This document shows, one piece after another, positions 1-12,900 of a stretch of DNA of 41,277 nt (its first letter is position 1; each line of letters starts with the position of its first letter). Both the position numbers and the translations under genes were made by a program. The notes beneath the pieces are model-generated. The model saw only the letters and a list, made by a program, of their open reading frames with translations. It was not told where the DNA came from and made no database searches. Source of the stretch: Phoronis australis (taxonomy: Eukaryota; Phoronida; Phoronidae); contig NMRA01000840.1 of assembly GCA_002633005.1 (NCBI GenBank), positions 78,196 to 119,472 of the forward strand, in the 5' to 3' direction.

Positions 1-1295
1 AAAAAAAAACGATATACCCGCTTTCCTCGCAGCTGCTTATTTCGGACAAGCGGGAACGATGTACCGCAACATAGCGGCATTCATTCTGCATATGACCCAC
101 TGACGTCGCCAGCGTCGTTTCTCACCTTCCTCACAGGTTAACGCGACACCTCTTGGCAAGGTAAGGTCGACCGTATGCGAGGCGAAGTGGATATAGACCG
201 ATTAAGACGGCAATAAAAACTAATTAAATCGGATGGCATTCTCCTTTAAATACGTTTTTAACTGACACGTGTGAGGGAAGCCCATATCAGTGCTGTTAAC
301 TTGACAAATGATTTAAAATTAAGGTTGTTTCAAGTTCGTTTGGTCAAGAAAATCCTCTGCACCAACGCTGTTCTGTTGAAAATCGGAGTAGCCGTTTCGA
401 ATGTTTGGAGTTTTTGCGGAAAGAACCAGAGGAAATTGTTCGTCTTTATTCGTCACATGACTGTGTGTAATCTTTACGATACTTCTCGCATGTATTTCAT
501 TGGATATTTAAAAAAAATAATTTGTCTAGAACTTATGGTATTGAGAAAACAATCATCGGCAAATTGTTACAACCAAAACTTTTGAATTAAGAACAACCAC
601 TGGTAATTACCAAATATAAGGCCACAAATTTGTTATATGCTTGCCATGTTTCAATTTGCTAAAAACGAAAATATTTGAATATTACAAAATAGACAAATTT
701 ATTTGTTTCCAAAAATGTTAATTGTAATTTTCCAACTGTCGATGGTTCTTCTGTTTGCAGAAGACTTGAAATATCACGTGACCTATGGTTAATGTGAGTG
801 ATTAACATCAACTTATTAATCGTAATCATAACAGTTCAATTTCGCTGCTTGTTTATTCTGTCTGTGAGTATGACTGAATCAAAAAAGGAAATCGCTACAT
901 GTAATCATACGCAACAAGATCGTTTAAATGCCTGTTTATTGATATCCAAATGCATGGTGCTGTTAAAGTAATACATATTTCAGAATAAGGACATAATTCA
1001 GCCACCATTATCATGGCAATCTCCAATTATATATTGCTTTTTGAATAAAATTTATATAATTAAAATAAGGAATGTAGAAATACAAAACGCTATTTAGTAC
1101 TTGCATCAATTGACCTTTTTACTGACAGCAAAAGTCCAGCCTTTTTTGCTGGTACCCTGCGTGCCGATAGGTGGTCAGTAGCCAGCACGTGCTGGCTAGG
1201 CGCGTAGGGAACGTCCAAGTCCAGCCATTTTGCGTGCGAATCAGACAGCGTAGATTTGAAAGATTTTATTCATCTAACCAAACCAAGAACACCAG
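1..1295. other. Downstream intergenic DNA, no gene seen
   Basis: AT-rich sequence with only short open frames that lack codon structure or homology I can recognise. It lies beyond the end of the ADAMTS-like gene. Confidence 0.5.
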
Positions 1296-2477
1296 GTCAA
1301 AGTTCACGACCCCTACCAAGCTCAGATGCACATGTACACGTGTGGTGCTTTTATCAGGGTTAGCAAGTTTGTCTTCGTATCCCTGTTAATAGGTAGATAT
1401 GCGGAAAGAAAATGTTTTCTCCTTTTCTAAACCCCTAGCAAGACGTCCACGTCGATGACTGCCAAACTTTTCCTTTGCAATAATTTTCCCACGTTAGCTC
1501 CTGGAGTGGACTCAGTTAGGTTTGGATTGCCTTGATCAACATATGTGGTCATTGCCGACAGAGAAGACGACGAATCAGGCACAGCAATGTTCACATTGGA
1601 CTGTGTTTTGTTGATTAGTGTTAGCGTTGTTTTACTGGTTGACAACAACTATTCGTGTTTCGTTTATTTTTTTTCATTACGTTTCGTTTACATTTTTTAA
1701 TTAAAGGCCTTAAAATCACACATGTATATTGTGTTTGTTGGCCGTGCGTTATATGAATGTCCATTATTAAAACAGGTTCACAAGGCGAGTACATGCATGT
1801 GTACATGTACCTTCAATAGAATGAACGGTTCATTCGTTCACAAAGAAAAGCTGTGTGTTTTAACATAGCTATTTGAGTCATANGTCAAAGTTCACGACCC
1901 CTACCAAGCTCAGATGCACATGTACACGTGTGGTGCTTTTATCAGGGTTAGCAAGTTTGTCTTCGTATCCCTGTTAATAGGTAGATATGCGGAAAGAAAA
2001 TGTTTTCTCCTTTTCTAAACCCCGAGCAAGACGTCCACGTCGATGACTGCCAAACTTTTCCTTTGCAATAATTTGCCCACGTTAGCTCCTGGAGTGGACT
2101 CAGGTTTAGATTGCCTTGATCAACATATGTGGTCACTGCCGACAGAGAAGACGACGAATCAGGCACAGCAATGTTCACATTGGACTGTGTTTTGTTGATT
2201 AGTGTTAGCGTTGTTTTACTGGTTGACAACAACTATTCGTTTTTCGTTTATTTTTTTCATTACGTTTCGTTTACTTTTTTTAAGTAAAGGCCTTAAAATC
2301 ACACATGTATATTGTGTTTGTTGGCCGTGCTTTATATGAATGTCCATTAATAAAACAGGTTCACAAGGCAAGTTCATGTACATGTACATGTATATGTATG
2401 TGTACCTTCGATAGAATGAACGGTTCATTCGTTCACAAAGAAGAGCGGTGTGTTTTAACATAGCTATTTGAGTCATA
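1296..2477. repeat. Near-identical 0.59 kb duplication split by one N
   Basis: Copy 1 is 1296-1882, the N is at 1883 and copy 2 is 1884-2477. The copies differ by a few substitutions, a 4-base gap (GGACTCAGTTAGG versus GGACTCAGG) and the length of an ACATGT-type run. Each copy begins exactly at the N and ends at the same sequence. The likeliest cause is two overlapping or allelic contig ends placed side by side rather than a biological tandem repeat. Confidence 0.85.
1427..1648 (-). other. Possible unassigned exon (weak)
   Basis: A minus-strand open frame reads through serine/threonine-rich sequence to a stop at 1427. An acceptor-like CAAAACACAG lies inside. The same frame in the second copy (ending 1948) is broken by the 4-base difference. 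I see no family resemblance. It could be a terminal exon of a neighbouring gene or chance. Confidence 0.15.
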
Positions 2478-2766
2478 GGCGGATTGGGGGGGGGGGGAGC
2501 NGCAAGAAAAATGAAACAGCAACAGTGCGAAGCGTGAGGGAATATTGAGTTCAGTATCTAGGACCGGTCCGCTGCGACCTGGGGTCTGACCCTCCTCCCA
2601 CAACCGTGTTCCCGTTTGCTTTTTTTAGTCCAACGACAGGGGTTCTGGACAGAAGGACCACATCCCCCGGCCCCAGAACTTGAGCCGCCTGTGCAGATAC
2701 AATCGCGCTTTGCCCAATTCCCCGAGGCAACGTGTAGCCCCTCTTATGGTATCTTAGATCCGCCAC
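2478..2766. mobile_element. Dispersed repeat remnant with GGCGGAT / ATCCGCC ends
   Basis: The block starts GGCGGATTGGGG and ends TAGATCCGCCACTG, giving short inverted ends. The end sequence recurs in opposite orientation at 16742 (CAGTGGCGGATCTAGGA). It is GC-rich relative to its surroundings and contains an N at 2501. The 71-codon minus-strand frame at 2551-2766 is probably part of the repeat and not a gene. Confidence 0.45.
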
Positions 2767-3633
2767 TGTGAGTTATCACAATGCAAAGCCTACACGTTTT
2801 CACTAGATGCAGGATCACTTGTGATACAGCTCTTGTGTTTGCAGGGCATATTGTAAAAAGACATTTTCACCAAATTTTATAAAAAAAATGATCTGAAGGA
2901 TATTCTCGTAACTTTGTTGTTTTCTCATTTCCCTGATGACGTTGGTTATCATCCAAAATTTGAGAAAATTTGCAGTCTTTATTTTATCTCAATGCTTCTT
3001 AGAAAATATGATATAAAACGCAGTCGTGTCGAAGTATAAAGAATACAAACGAAAAAAAATTGCTTGAATACGGTTTCGCTCTATAGAAGTTATCAATCTG
3101 AAAAGCATTATAAAGTTTCCGCGGTTATTCCGTGTAGCCTAGTCAGTCAAGGTCAATTTTTAGGCGAATCGTTCACTTTCTGAAAAAATTGTGGACATTT
3201 TATGAATATTGTCCGAGTTTCAAACACTGTTGAGCAACATCGACGAAGGAAGGTCTATGCACGTCATAAGGCAAACCGTTATGTAATTATGGAACACTTA
3301 GAAGTTGTCAACTGCTTCTGGGAGTTTTTTAATGCCACTTCTTGAGTATATTTCAAGAATCACACAGGCTGACAACGAATAATCATTGTTTGTTGGAAAA
3401 GTATTCAGAGAACATATGAGGGCATATGAAACATTTAAAATCCTAGAAGACTTTTGATGTTTTCAGCCGCTCGTAATTCCCATAGTTTTAGTCTGTTTTC
3501 GGGGTGATTCTTTGGTATTAAAGCTGTAGATTTTTCGAAAGTGGTTGGTAATAACATAAATCTCTAAGTAATACTTTGCGATAAAGCACTAATTCTTATT
3601 GTTGGATATCAAGGCATTTTCTATACAGAATAA
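2767..3633. other. 3' flank of the gene, no other feature
   Basis: AT-rich sequence without a recognisable gene. It may be the 3' untranslated region, given the AATAAA-type signal on the minus strand at 2978-2983. Confidence 0.4.
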
Positions 3634-3971
3634 TTATGTTTTCATGCACTGCACGGCGCTGATGACTCCTGGATACTTTTCCAAAAGGCTTTGTTTCAAT
3701 GTGTTGCACGCGGTGGTCTCAATTGTGCTGTTAACCTTAGTAAAGACAGCAGTGACAAGAAACTGAACTGGGTGGCGGGGTCTCTGTGTGGTTGGAGGTT
3801 GCGTGGTTGGGGGTTGTGTTGTTGGAGGTTGCGTTGTCGGAGGTTGCGTTGTCGGAGGTTGCGTTGTCGGAGGCTGCGTTGTCGGAGGCTGCGTTGTCGG
3901 AGGTTGCGTTGTCGGAGGTTGCGTTGTTGGCGGCTGCGTTGTTGGAGGTTGCTGTGTTGTTATTTCGTTAC
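3634..3971 (-). CDS. Exon 18: PPTTQ repeat linker, C-terminal tail and stop
   Basis: The first two bases complete the last sushi cysteine. After NEITTQQ come eleven PPTTQ repeats, a mucin-like Thr/Pro stretch likely to be O-glycosylated and extended. Then follows a 49-residue tail with two cysteines (TTACNTLKQ and SAVQCMKT), one NST sequon and a TAA stop at 3634-3636. I do not recognise the tail; it is too short for a whole SEA domain. A possible poly(A) signal, AATAAA on this strand, lies at 2978-2983, about 650 bases downstream. Confidence 0.87.
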
Positions 3972-6900
3972 CTATAAAAATCATCATACAATAAAATTAT
4001 AAAACTATTTAATATATCTTAAAAGTTAATAACTATGTCTCTTACTCCGCGGGAAATCAGCGATGGGACTTTCAAGTCTGATTGAATAAGTTTAAAATGC
4101 AATTAACGTTGCGAAACAAACCTAAGACATGAAAATGCATACAGAAATACTTAAACATAGGTGTACCGGGCTAGAAATATGAAGAGGACGTGCGTGAACA
4201 GTTGCCACACAGGGTAGAGGAGGTCGAGAGGCATCTGCAACAATGGTTTGGGATTACAGTCAATTATAATCTTTCAGATATTACTTGGATATTACAATAT
4301 ACCTGTGGTGTTTTCTGTAGGGAAATTGAGGTTTAAAAGAAACTTATATTTCACGCTAACCTTAGTCTTATTTTTAAAGAGTTGTGTTTAAGTGAAAAGG
4401 TGCTTTTGTCCAAAATTGCAGATTTCAAGTCAAAATTAGTATCAAAAAGAAACAATACCAGAACAACTATAGCCCGAAGAAATCTTATGATTCCAATTTT
4501 ATGACACTAAAAGGCCTCAATTATATTTCCGCTTTTTAGCCAACTGAACAAACGAAAATGCAGCATTGCCCAAAATTATTGCATGGGATTAGTACGTACA
4601 TTGTGGAGTAGCAGTGGATTCCCAGGTGCCATTGATAAGACATCTCACGTTTTTTATTCCCTGAAGTTCAAAGCCGTCATAGCACGAGTAAGTCGCTTGA
4701 CTGCCAAAACTTGTTGAAGCATTGAAGTACGACACGATTCCGTTAACCGGCGCTGACAATGGTTCGCAGTCGAAGACTACAACAATAATTTACATGTCGC
4801 TGGGTTTACATTAAACAAAATTCCATTGAACAATTATAAATGAGAAGACAACATGACACTCTTGGGAATGAAAGTTTAGGTCGATCAAACTTCCATAGAA
4901 CCTTGACCCTCCCTCCATCCCTCCATTCACCCTCCCTCACTCATTCCCGCTCTCCGTCGGTCTCGTTCTATCTCTCTTACTATTGAAATTTCCTCAGACT
5001 TGTTCAGAAAGGCAGAACAAATCACAAACGACATGAGGCTGGTTCTCTCTTTACAAAAATCTACCAGTCAAATAAAATGCACGTTTTCATTCCAGAGTTG
5101 TAGTTAAAGGGACAGATGGCGTTTCGGCCATAAAATTAAAAACATTATTATTTGGCCTGTCAAACTTCCTGACATTGATAGCTTTGACTAGAGTTTCAAT
5201 ACAAAAATCATGCTTCGTACATTTCCCACTACGAAGAAGTATCCGCCAACAAAACCAGTGGCTGCAGCTAATAACGCGTGAGAATTTCGATCCTAGCCTG
5301 CGTCAAAAAGCGAAAATTAATTAGCTAACTTAAACTAAACAAATAGTGGGGCGGCAGAGAGTGGTAGTTATTCCCCCTGCTTGTGAATTATTGAAGCCCT
5401 ATATGCACGTTTTAACTGACGTTCCGTCCAACAAATCCGAGTCGGCATCAATCGGAAGACACTTTCGTGCTCTAGTTAGTCTAGAGAGCGCCAAAATGAA
5501 AAATCTCCTATAACTATATACAGTTAGTGGTTCACTATTTCAAAAAAACAAGCGAATTTAATTCCACTGTTAGTCCCCTGTTGTTTTATTAGTTTAAGTT
5601 TTCTAATTTATTGAACCTTTCTGACACCTGCTGGGATCGAAATTCTTCTGCTTCATTAGCCACAGCCACTGCGTCTTTTCCAGGACTCAGTAACTTGTTC
5701 CCAGCTTTGTTGCAGATTTTTCTTTGCAAAGGGAAATGTATGGAATGTGATTTCCTTGTTCATCCATTGGTATTTCAGAAGTTTGACATTTTCTAAATGG
5801 CATTAGTACACCCCACCGCACTTCAGTGGAAATTTACTGGCAATACTACAGCAGGAAAGGTGTTAAAACGCTGAAACAATCTGTAAGCATTACACGGGAT
5901 CTGTAGGTGGCGCTGAACGCCTGTCCACCAACGACCTGATCGCCGTGTTGCGGGATAGTAAATGTCTATAAGGCGCGGCCATTTCGAAATAATTCAGCTA
6001 TTTCAGCACCAGCATGTCTACGCCTTAAGCCAGGACAGGTTTCCCGAAGTGCATCTGTTTCAGTTTTCAGTTGACGTACTCAACACTTACACTGTCTACA
6101 TGTGAAACAGCAACGTTTCCGGTACGAAGCCAGTCTGCAAACGTTGGATGGTGTATAGCCAGAGCAGTCGACTTTGTCCCCGTACTCACAATCTGGAAGT
6201 AGATAAATCAAGATTTATACAATGTTATGGTTATAACGCGAGAAGCATGGTGTCGCTAGTGTAACCATATTTCGACAGGAAGTTTCAAGACACGACATTT
6301 CGTTTTCGCCGTGACTCTCTCTCTCTCTCTCTCCGATTGGCTGCAGGTCAGATCTTGAGTCAGATGTCTTTGAAACAATTGCCAAGGTCAATGATGTCAC
6401 GTTGCCTGCAAGTTGGAATGTTGTATTTAGCAATCATGCCTTACCTGGACATACGTGACCTTAACATCAGCAAAAGCTGGCGCCGATGTGCCTGTGACCA
6501 GACATGTTACAGTATTGTGCATTGCCCCCTACTGTTCATTAATCTGAATCCGTGGCGGATCGATTTATGTCTTAAGTGAGATAACGATGTTTTCTAACGA
6601 AACTTAACGACGTGCGATCAAGTTTGAGAAAAAAAATGTTCTTTTCCGTAAACATCCAACAATTTCAAAGAGACTTACTGTAAAAGTTCTATAATCTTTA
6701 ATGAATTGATTGATTGCAAGGTTGCGTCTTCCCCAAATTATACTTATCCAAACACAAATTACCTTAACGGTAACTGAATTTTTGAAAATGATTCTCCGAA
6801 ATGTTACTGCTTTATTTCCGAATCAGCTAGAAACATGTACATGTATACATGTAAACGTACATGTATACATGTACACGTACATGTATACATGTACACGTAC

Positions 6901-9900
6901 ATGCATATATGTACACGTACATGTATACATGTACACGTACATGCATACATGTACACGTACATGCAACTACGTAAGCAAGTTGCTGGATAAATCTTGAAAA
7001 AATCGCGACAGATGTTGCTCCATCGACTTTGTCGAACTCACGACACTTTACCACGCAATTCCGTTAAAATAAACAATTAGCGACTGGATATACTAATTCC
7101 ACATGAAATTCCGACAAAATTTCGAAAATAACGCTATTTTATTGCGACAAATTTGCGACTAAGTTGCGAACTAATTACGGAAAGAGGTTCATCCAACTGT
7201 GGCAGGGTCTGGCGGAATTCTATCGAAGTCCGTCTTGTTTATTTTAAAAACAGCAGCTGATTCCTTCCAAGACCAGGCTCAGACTCGTATGTAGGAATTG
7301 TTAGCTGTATTTGTACCACTGTCTGTAGTTACAGGTCACACAGAGCCTGAAATAGTAACTCGTTTACTGAAAAACTTGTTGACATGAATTTGTATACTGC
7401 AGTACCCAAGGGCCCTCATTATGCGCCAGAGGCCTTCCTGAACTTAAACACCCTATGACAGCCCAAGATACGAGACCAAATCACGTGTTTTGTGTAAGCC
7501 AATCCTGATGTACCCGAGATTAATTGCGTATTCATAGTATGCAGGGACAAAGCCACATACCAAAATTGTTAAGTCTAATACACTCTCACTTAAAGAATAC
7601 TACAATGTTTTTAATGACACTAAATTGGCGTTAAATTTTATTTGTGTATTTTTACCCACATGCAGCACGGTTAACCATGCTTGTGACGTTAGCCGAGGAA
7701 GGTGGAATCTTAAACCTCCGTTTCGTAAAACCTCTCCGTTCACCGACTGACCGTACCTGGTAGATTCTCGTGTGATACGCACGTTCCGCAGCACTTGGCT
7801 CTCACTTTTTTTGTATAACACTCCCACCTCCCGATATCTGAGCATTTTTTGTCATAATCCTTAGAAATTCGACCAGGCCTGTCGCCAGAGGGACACGTGT
7901 CTGAAACAAAAAGACGTCGATTAAGAATAACCACACGAGACAAGATTATGAAAACCATTACGCACAACTGCACGCTTGACAATGACGTTTTACGACCTGG
8001 ACACACACACGTTTTGGAAGCAATCGCAATAAACAGTAAGAATGATCTACAAACACTGAAGGCAACCAGAGTCGAGAGTATTCGGTCTAGGTCACAATCG
8101 CTTCAACAGAGGAATCTCTGCCCGAGTGCATGAAACAGTCACAAATAGGGAATCGACCAAGTTCCTTAAATCTTTTGCTGACTTGATTCATCCTTTACCC
8201 ACAGACGTAGTTTTTTCTATTTTTTTTATTTCTCGGTTAGCTCCTCTGAATAATGACATTTCGTATTAACATCATTAAAAAACCCTTAATTCAGCCAAGG
8301 TAATTAGGGATTTGGTCCTTAAATCAGGAGTGTTGCATGAAAAGACCCCTATTATTTTCTACAATATTGAGAGTTCAACATAAACTACGCTCTCAATTTT
8401 ATCAAAGCCAAAAAATGACGTAGTAATGAGACTCAAACAGCAAAAGAAAGGACACTTAATGTTCTCACAAGCCCACCCAGTAGATTTGAGGAACTCAGTT
8501 GAGTCCGTGAGAGAGTAGATGAGGGCAAAGCCCTCAGACAGCTTCGCGAGATCGTATTATCTCGCCTTCTGTCCTTGCTGTGGTTGGTGTGGACGCGGAT
8601 CGAGGGCAGGACCTGGTAGGCCGGTGGTGGTAGAGGTGGTGTGCTTGATCTTCTTCTGGAGACGAGACGCTGGCTGGATGGCAACAGCGTTATTGACATC
8701 GTAGAGGTGGAGCTGGCTTGATGGCAACAGCTTAGAGTTGGTTCACATGAAGCCACTCAGTTGAGTCCCAAGCTATTTGGAACTATTTAATGCAACTGAA
8801 CTCAAGCCCCTGACCAGTTGCCCGTGCAGATTGCACTACGAGAGCATCATTCCATAGACCAAGAAAAAAGATTACGACAGGCAGGGTACATGTACATTGT
8901 CACACGCGTGTGCATGTAGTACTGGAGGTCGCAAACACTACAGTAGCTTTGCTGAGAAAAAGAGTCGTGAGAGAGCAACAGGGATATCATCACAACGCCA
9001 CTCAAAAGCCAACACTTCGCTACTCAGGACAAGTTAAGGCTAGAGAGGAAACGCTATCAGGAGCCTTGCCGTTCCCATCCAGTGATAGGGCACGAGTAGT
9101 TAGGAGGAAAAATGACCAGTGTCTCTGACGGCTTTGTTAATTAATGTGTTACGCAATTGCTGCGTAGTCTCGAACAATACATCCAGAATCTTGCTCGATG
9201 ATGCCATTATTAACATCACAGAATTATAACGAAAACACCGCTCGATTAAAGCTCAGTCGAGTGGACAACCTGAAATGAACAGTGATAATTCTCGCCGGCA
9301 GTACCATGAAATATCAAGATCGCAAGTTCTTATTCTAGAAAGCATTGAAGATGACATTTCAGTTCCTATAATTCTTTGCATGCATGCAGTAATATAATCC
9401 TGAGATTTTCTACCGTGGTAAAGACGCATTGACAGCACCTTCTTCAGTGTACTTACCGCTAGCCTTTGGAGCCCTCTCGTCATACACACAATAGCCGCGA
9501 AGACACCACTAAAACATACCAAATTTTAAATATAATTACTCTGTGAAAGCGGCCAAGACATATTACAATGTATGCACTTTCAAATGTTCTTTAAATCCCA
9601 ACAGATGTCACCAGATCATACATCGACGAGCATAGTCACAGAAATCTACAGTCGTAACACCTCGTTCAAAAATCCTAGATCAGACATTGTAATCGCCTGA
9701 ACTGCCATGCTTGGAAGCCCGAAGAGAACGTTAAAAAGAATACGCGACTACATTAAAGTTAACTTCGGCTTGAATTTCATTGAGCGATCCACTACTCCGT
9801 CTGTGGAAAAGATGGAGGATGATCTTTGCAGTCACGCATATATGAGGACGGGGCGATGGAGTTCCTTTAGTTCCACTTCAAAATACAGAACAGTTTTAAC

Positions 9901-12900
9901 GTATCAACTCAATATTTAAACTAGAGGTTGCATTTTTAAAAGGGGCTTTTGGTCATACTGGCATGTATTGAAAGTTCATCAAACCGGAAGTGTGGCGAGG
10001 TGAGTCCAGTAGCACAACGGCTNCGAAGAGAACGTTAAAAAGAATACGCGACTACATTAAAGTTAACTTCGGCTTGAATTTCATTGAGCGATCCACTACT
10101 CCGTCTGTGGAAAAGATGGAGGATGATCTTTGCAGTCACGTATATATGAGGACGGGGCGATGGAGTTCCTTTAGTTCCACTTCAAAATACAGAACAGTTT
10201 TAACGTATCAACTCAATATTTAAACTAGAGGTTGCATTTTTAGAAGGGGCTTTTGGTCATACTGGCATGTATTGAAAGTTCATCAAACCGGAAGTGTGGC
10301 GAGGTGAGTCCAGTAGCACAACGGCTAACTCTGAAACGTAGTTGTATTTGTATTAGTGCCTGCTTCAGGCATTATTCCTCAAGTCAAAAGCACATTGTTA
10401 CGTAACGGAACTGGGACTCGTGCATCTGCGGGAGTCTCCGCCGTTGAGGGCAGTTCGTTACCATACGTATAACTGAAAAGCTAGGGAACGCAGGTTCGTG
10501 TGGAAACCAAAGTTTTTGGAAGTGTTTGAGTGTATAACCCTTTTGGTTAGAGAATCTACTACTTTATCGATTTCATTTTTACTGAAATTGGTTGAAGGGA
10601 AATCACAAGACATGTAGTATGGAAAAATTGCCACATCAACAAAAGAGACCTTCCAAAAGGCACATTCCTTTTAATAATCAACTTTTGATAATGGCGAGCA
10701 AGCAGTTTTGTCAGTCGTCACTGATAACCTACGCTATAGATAAGCACTAAAAATGCTCCTCTGCTTGTAAAATCATATACTCCTTTAAAATGGAGGAGGG
10801 TTTTGGACCATGAAGTTTCTGAAAGAGTGTGCTGCTGACTTATGAACAGTGACAAGGGCACACCATGTCGTCCTGGTGGTAACAACTGAAATGGCCGACA
10901 TAAAGCCGAATGGCCAGTGTTTCGTTACACTCTGAAATGAAAGTTAATACAGCGGACGTCAGACGATGATACAAATGTTTACCTCTAAAAACAATTACCG
11001 TAAATTTTCGATGTTGCGTGTGGATCGGCTTACTGAAAGCATGGGGAAATCCCATGACAAGGGATCGGATAAGTGAGACAAAAATTAACAGGTCATCTTG
11101 GTATAATGCAGAAATGATAATGGTCGGTAAAGAAACAAGACTGAGCAGAGCTTGAGCAAGTACCTTCTTGTTTCCACATGTAGTACCGTCAGCCGCCACC
11201 AGTTGATGTTCCTGCAAACAATACGTGCGCGCAGGACTATAGCAGTACATTCTGTAGCACATCATGGCATCCGTTGAAGATCCCTAAAATAGCAATTGTA
11301 ACCTGAATTCCAAATATTCCAAATTTGTAGCAAATTAAAACCACACCATAACCTAACGCACGGTCTGATGGATAGGGTACTCAGATGAAACATAGCTCTC
11401 ATAAACTAAGCATCCTGAACCATGTAGGCAATCACTTCAGCGACGCAATTTTACACACTTAAGACGAGCATACAAAGTATGTAATTACCGTTATAATAAT
11501 TACTGACATAATAATTACTGGCATAATAATTACTGTTTTAATGATTACTCAATACCTAAAGTTATAGCCAAGGCTAGGGCTATGGATGTTTTCTGTGCGT
11601 TCTCTTTGGAAATGGTGACTTATAAGACCAGGCAAGTTATGGCTGGGCAGAAATCGATACAGGACATTAAAATAAATGATTTATTGATTGACGGAAGGAT
11701 GATTGATACTGTTGTACCCTTTGCCACGTTGTATACTTCGTCTATTCTACGCTAAAGTAATTCAAACGATCCTACCCCACAGAAGTATGACTGTTCGCCG
11801 TAGACTTGTTTGCACTGTTGGTGAATAGTATACTGCTGTCCAGGCATCACGCTAAGATAATTCTGAAATTCTGTTTCGTTGAAGACGGTGCTTGTTTTCA
11901 GCATACAGTTTATGCGGTCTCTGCAATAAAAGACGGAAACGAAGATAATGCCGTACGCGCGGGGCGTTTCGTCGAGCAGATTTTATTATGACGTCGATTC
12001 AGCTCCATAATAAACTGAATAAAAGTGAAGAGATAAACAAACGTGTGTGTCCAGGAATCTTTAGGCCAACTTGAGGCGAGGCGGTCGGACGGTAATTGTT
12101 TCTGCTTCTCTGACGTCACAATGATTTCCCCGCTTCTTTTCAAGTAATTCACAATGGAACTCAAATTTGTAAATTTCTTGTAGTTCATTGCAGTGGACCA
12201 CTTAAGTGACACTTGTACTTGGCCAAACAATCAAAACTTTAATTTGTTTTTGTCACTTGGAAAAGATATCTGCAAATGGACTCCACCTAGTTACTAATCA
12301 CAGTTTGGGCCTTAAAGCAACATTGGTGTGGATAAAAATCACTAAATGTATCTCATATTGACAGAGTCTACAAATATGGGAGTATTTTAACTTAACACAG
12401 TTAATTTTCAAGCCGAACTTCAGCGAAATTTTGATTAAAATTTAGATGAATTGGGCTAACCAGGTATGAGTCATAAAACCTTAGCAAGATAAGAAAACAC
12501 GAATTCAATCAAGCAAATGTAGGCCCGTCAAGTGATAGGTGAAGCTAACTTTTCGTGCCATATTGCATCACTGCGAAATCCCAGGCAAAACAACAAAAGA
12601 CCGATGACAGTTGTAATGAATAGGGATGTGATTAGGAGACCATTGCCTGCGGGTGTTATTCGCAGCTCTTAAAAGTCGAATCTCGCAGTGACGTAGGCAA
12701 AAGCAAGCCAATACGCCTAACATTTCGTTACGTTTGACAATTTATGGCGCTAGTGTGATCAGAGCAATGCTCATAACATCCTGTAGGAAGCAAATTTACC
12801 GGCGATGCCGCTTCAGACAGGTTTCACGATTTACCTGTTGAGTGACGCCACGTATGACGCCATGGCACTAATGGAGCACGAAGAGAAACGATATGTGTTA

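Noticed and set aside
3691-4002. Plus-strand open frames rich in Gly/Val/Cys or Arg/Leu over the repeat
   Set aside because: They are reverse-frame readings of the PPTTQ minisatellite in exon 18 and have no other support.
6833-6964. Regular 20-bp units as a possible CRISPR array
   Set aside because: There are no spacers; the units are contiguous, and the DNA is from an animal.
8433-8756. 107-codon minus-strand open frame as a gene
   Set aside because: Low-complexity Ser/Pro/Arg composition, a competing open frame on the same strand, no splice link and no family likeness.
7901-9456. A thrombospondin type 1 repeat exon expected after the cysteine-rich region
   Set aside because: No W..W..C pattern was found on the minus strand, and exons 14 and 15 already join in phase.
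9707-10223. Two 70-77 codon plus-strand open frames that are nearly identical
   Set aside because: The identity comes from the N-centred sequence duplication, not from two paralogous genes.
11910-12230. 106-codon minus-strand open frame
   Set aside because: It overlaps exon 12 in a different frame and has no recognisable domain.
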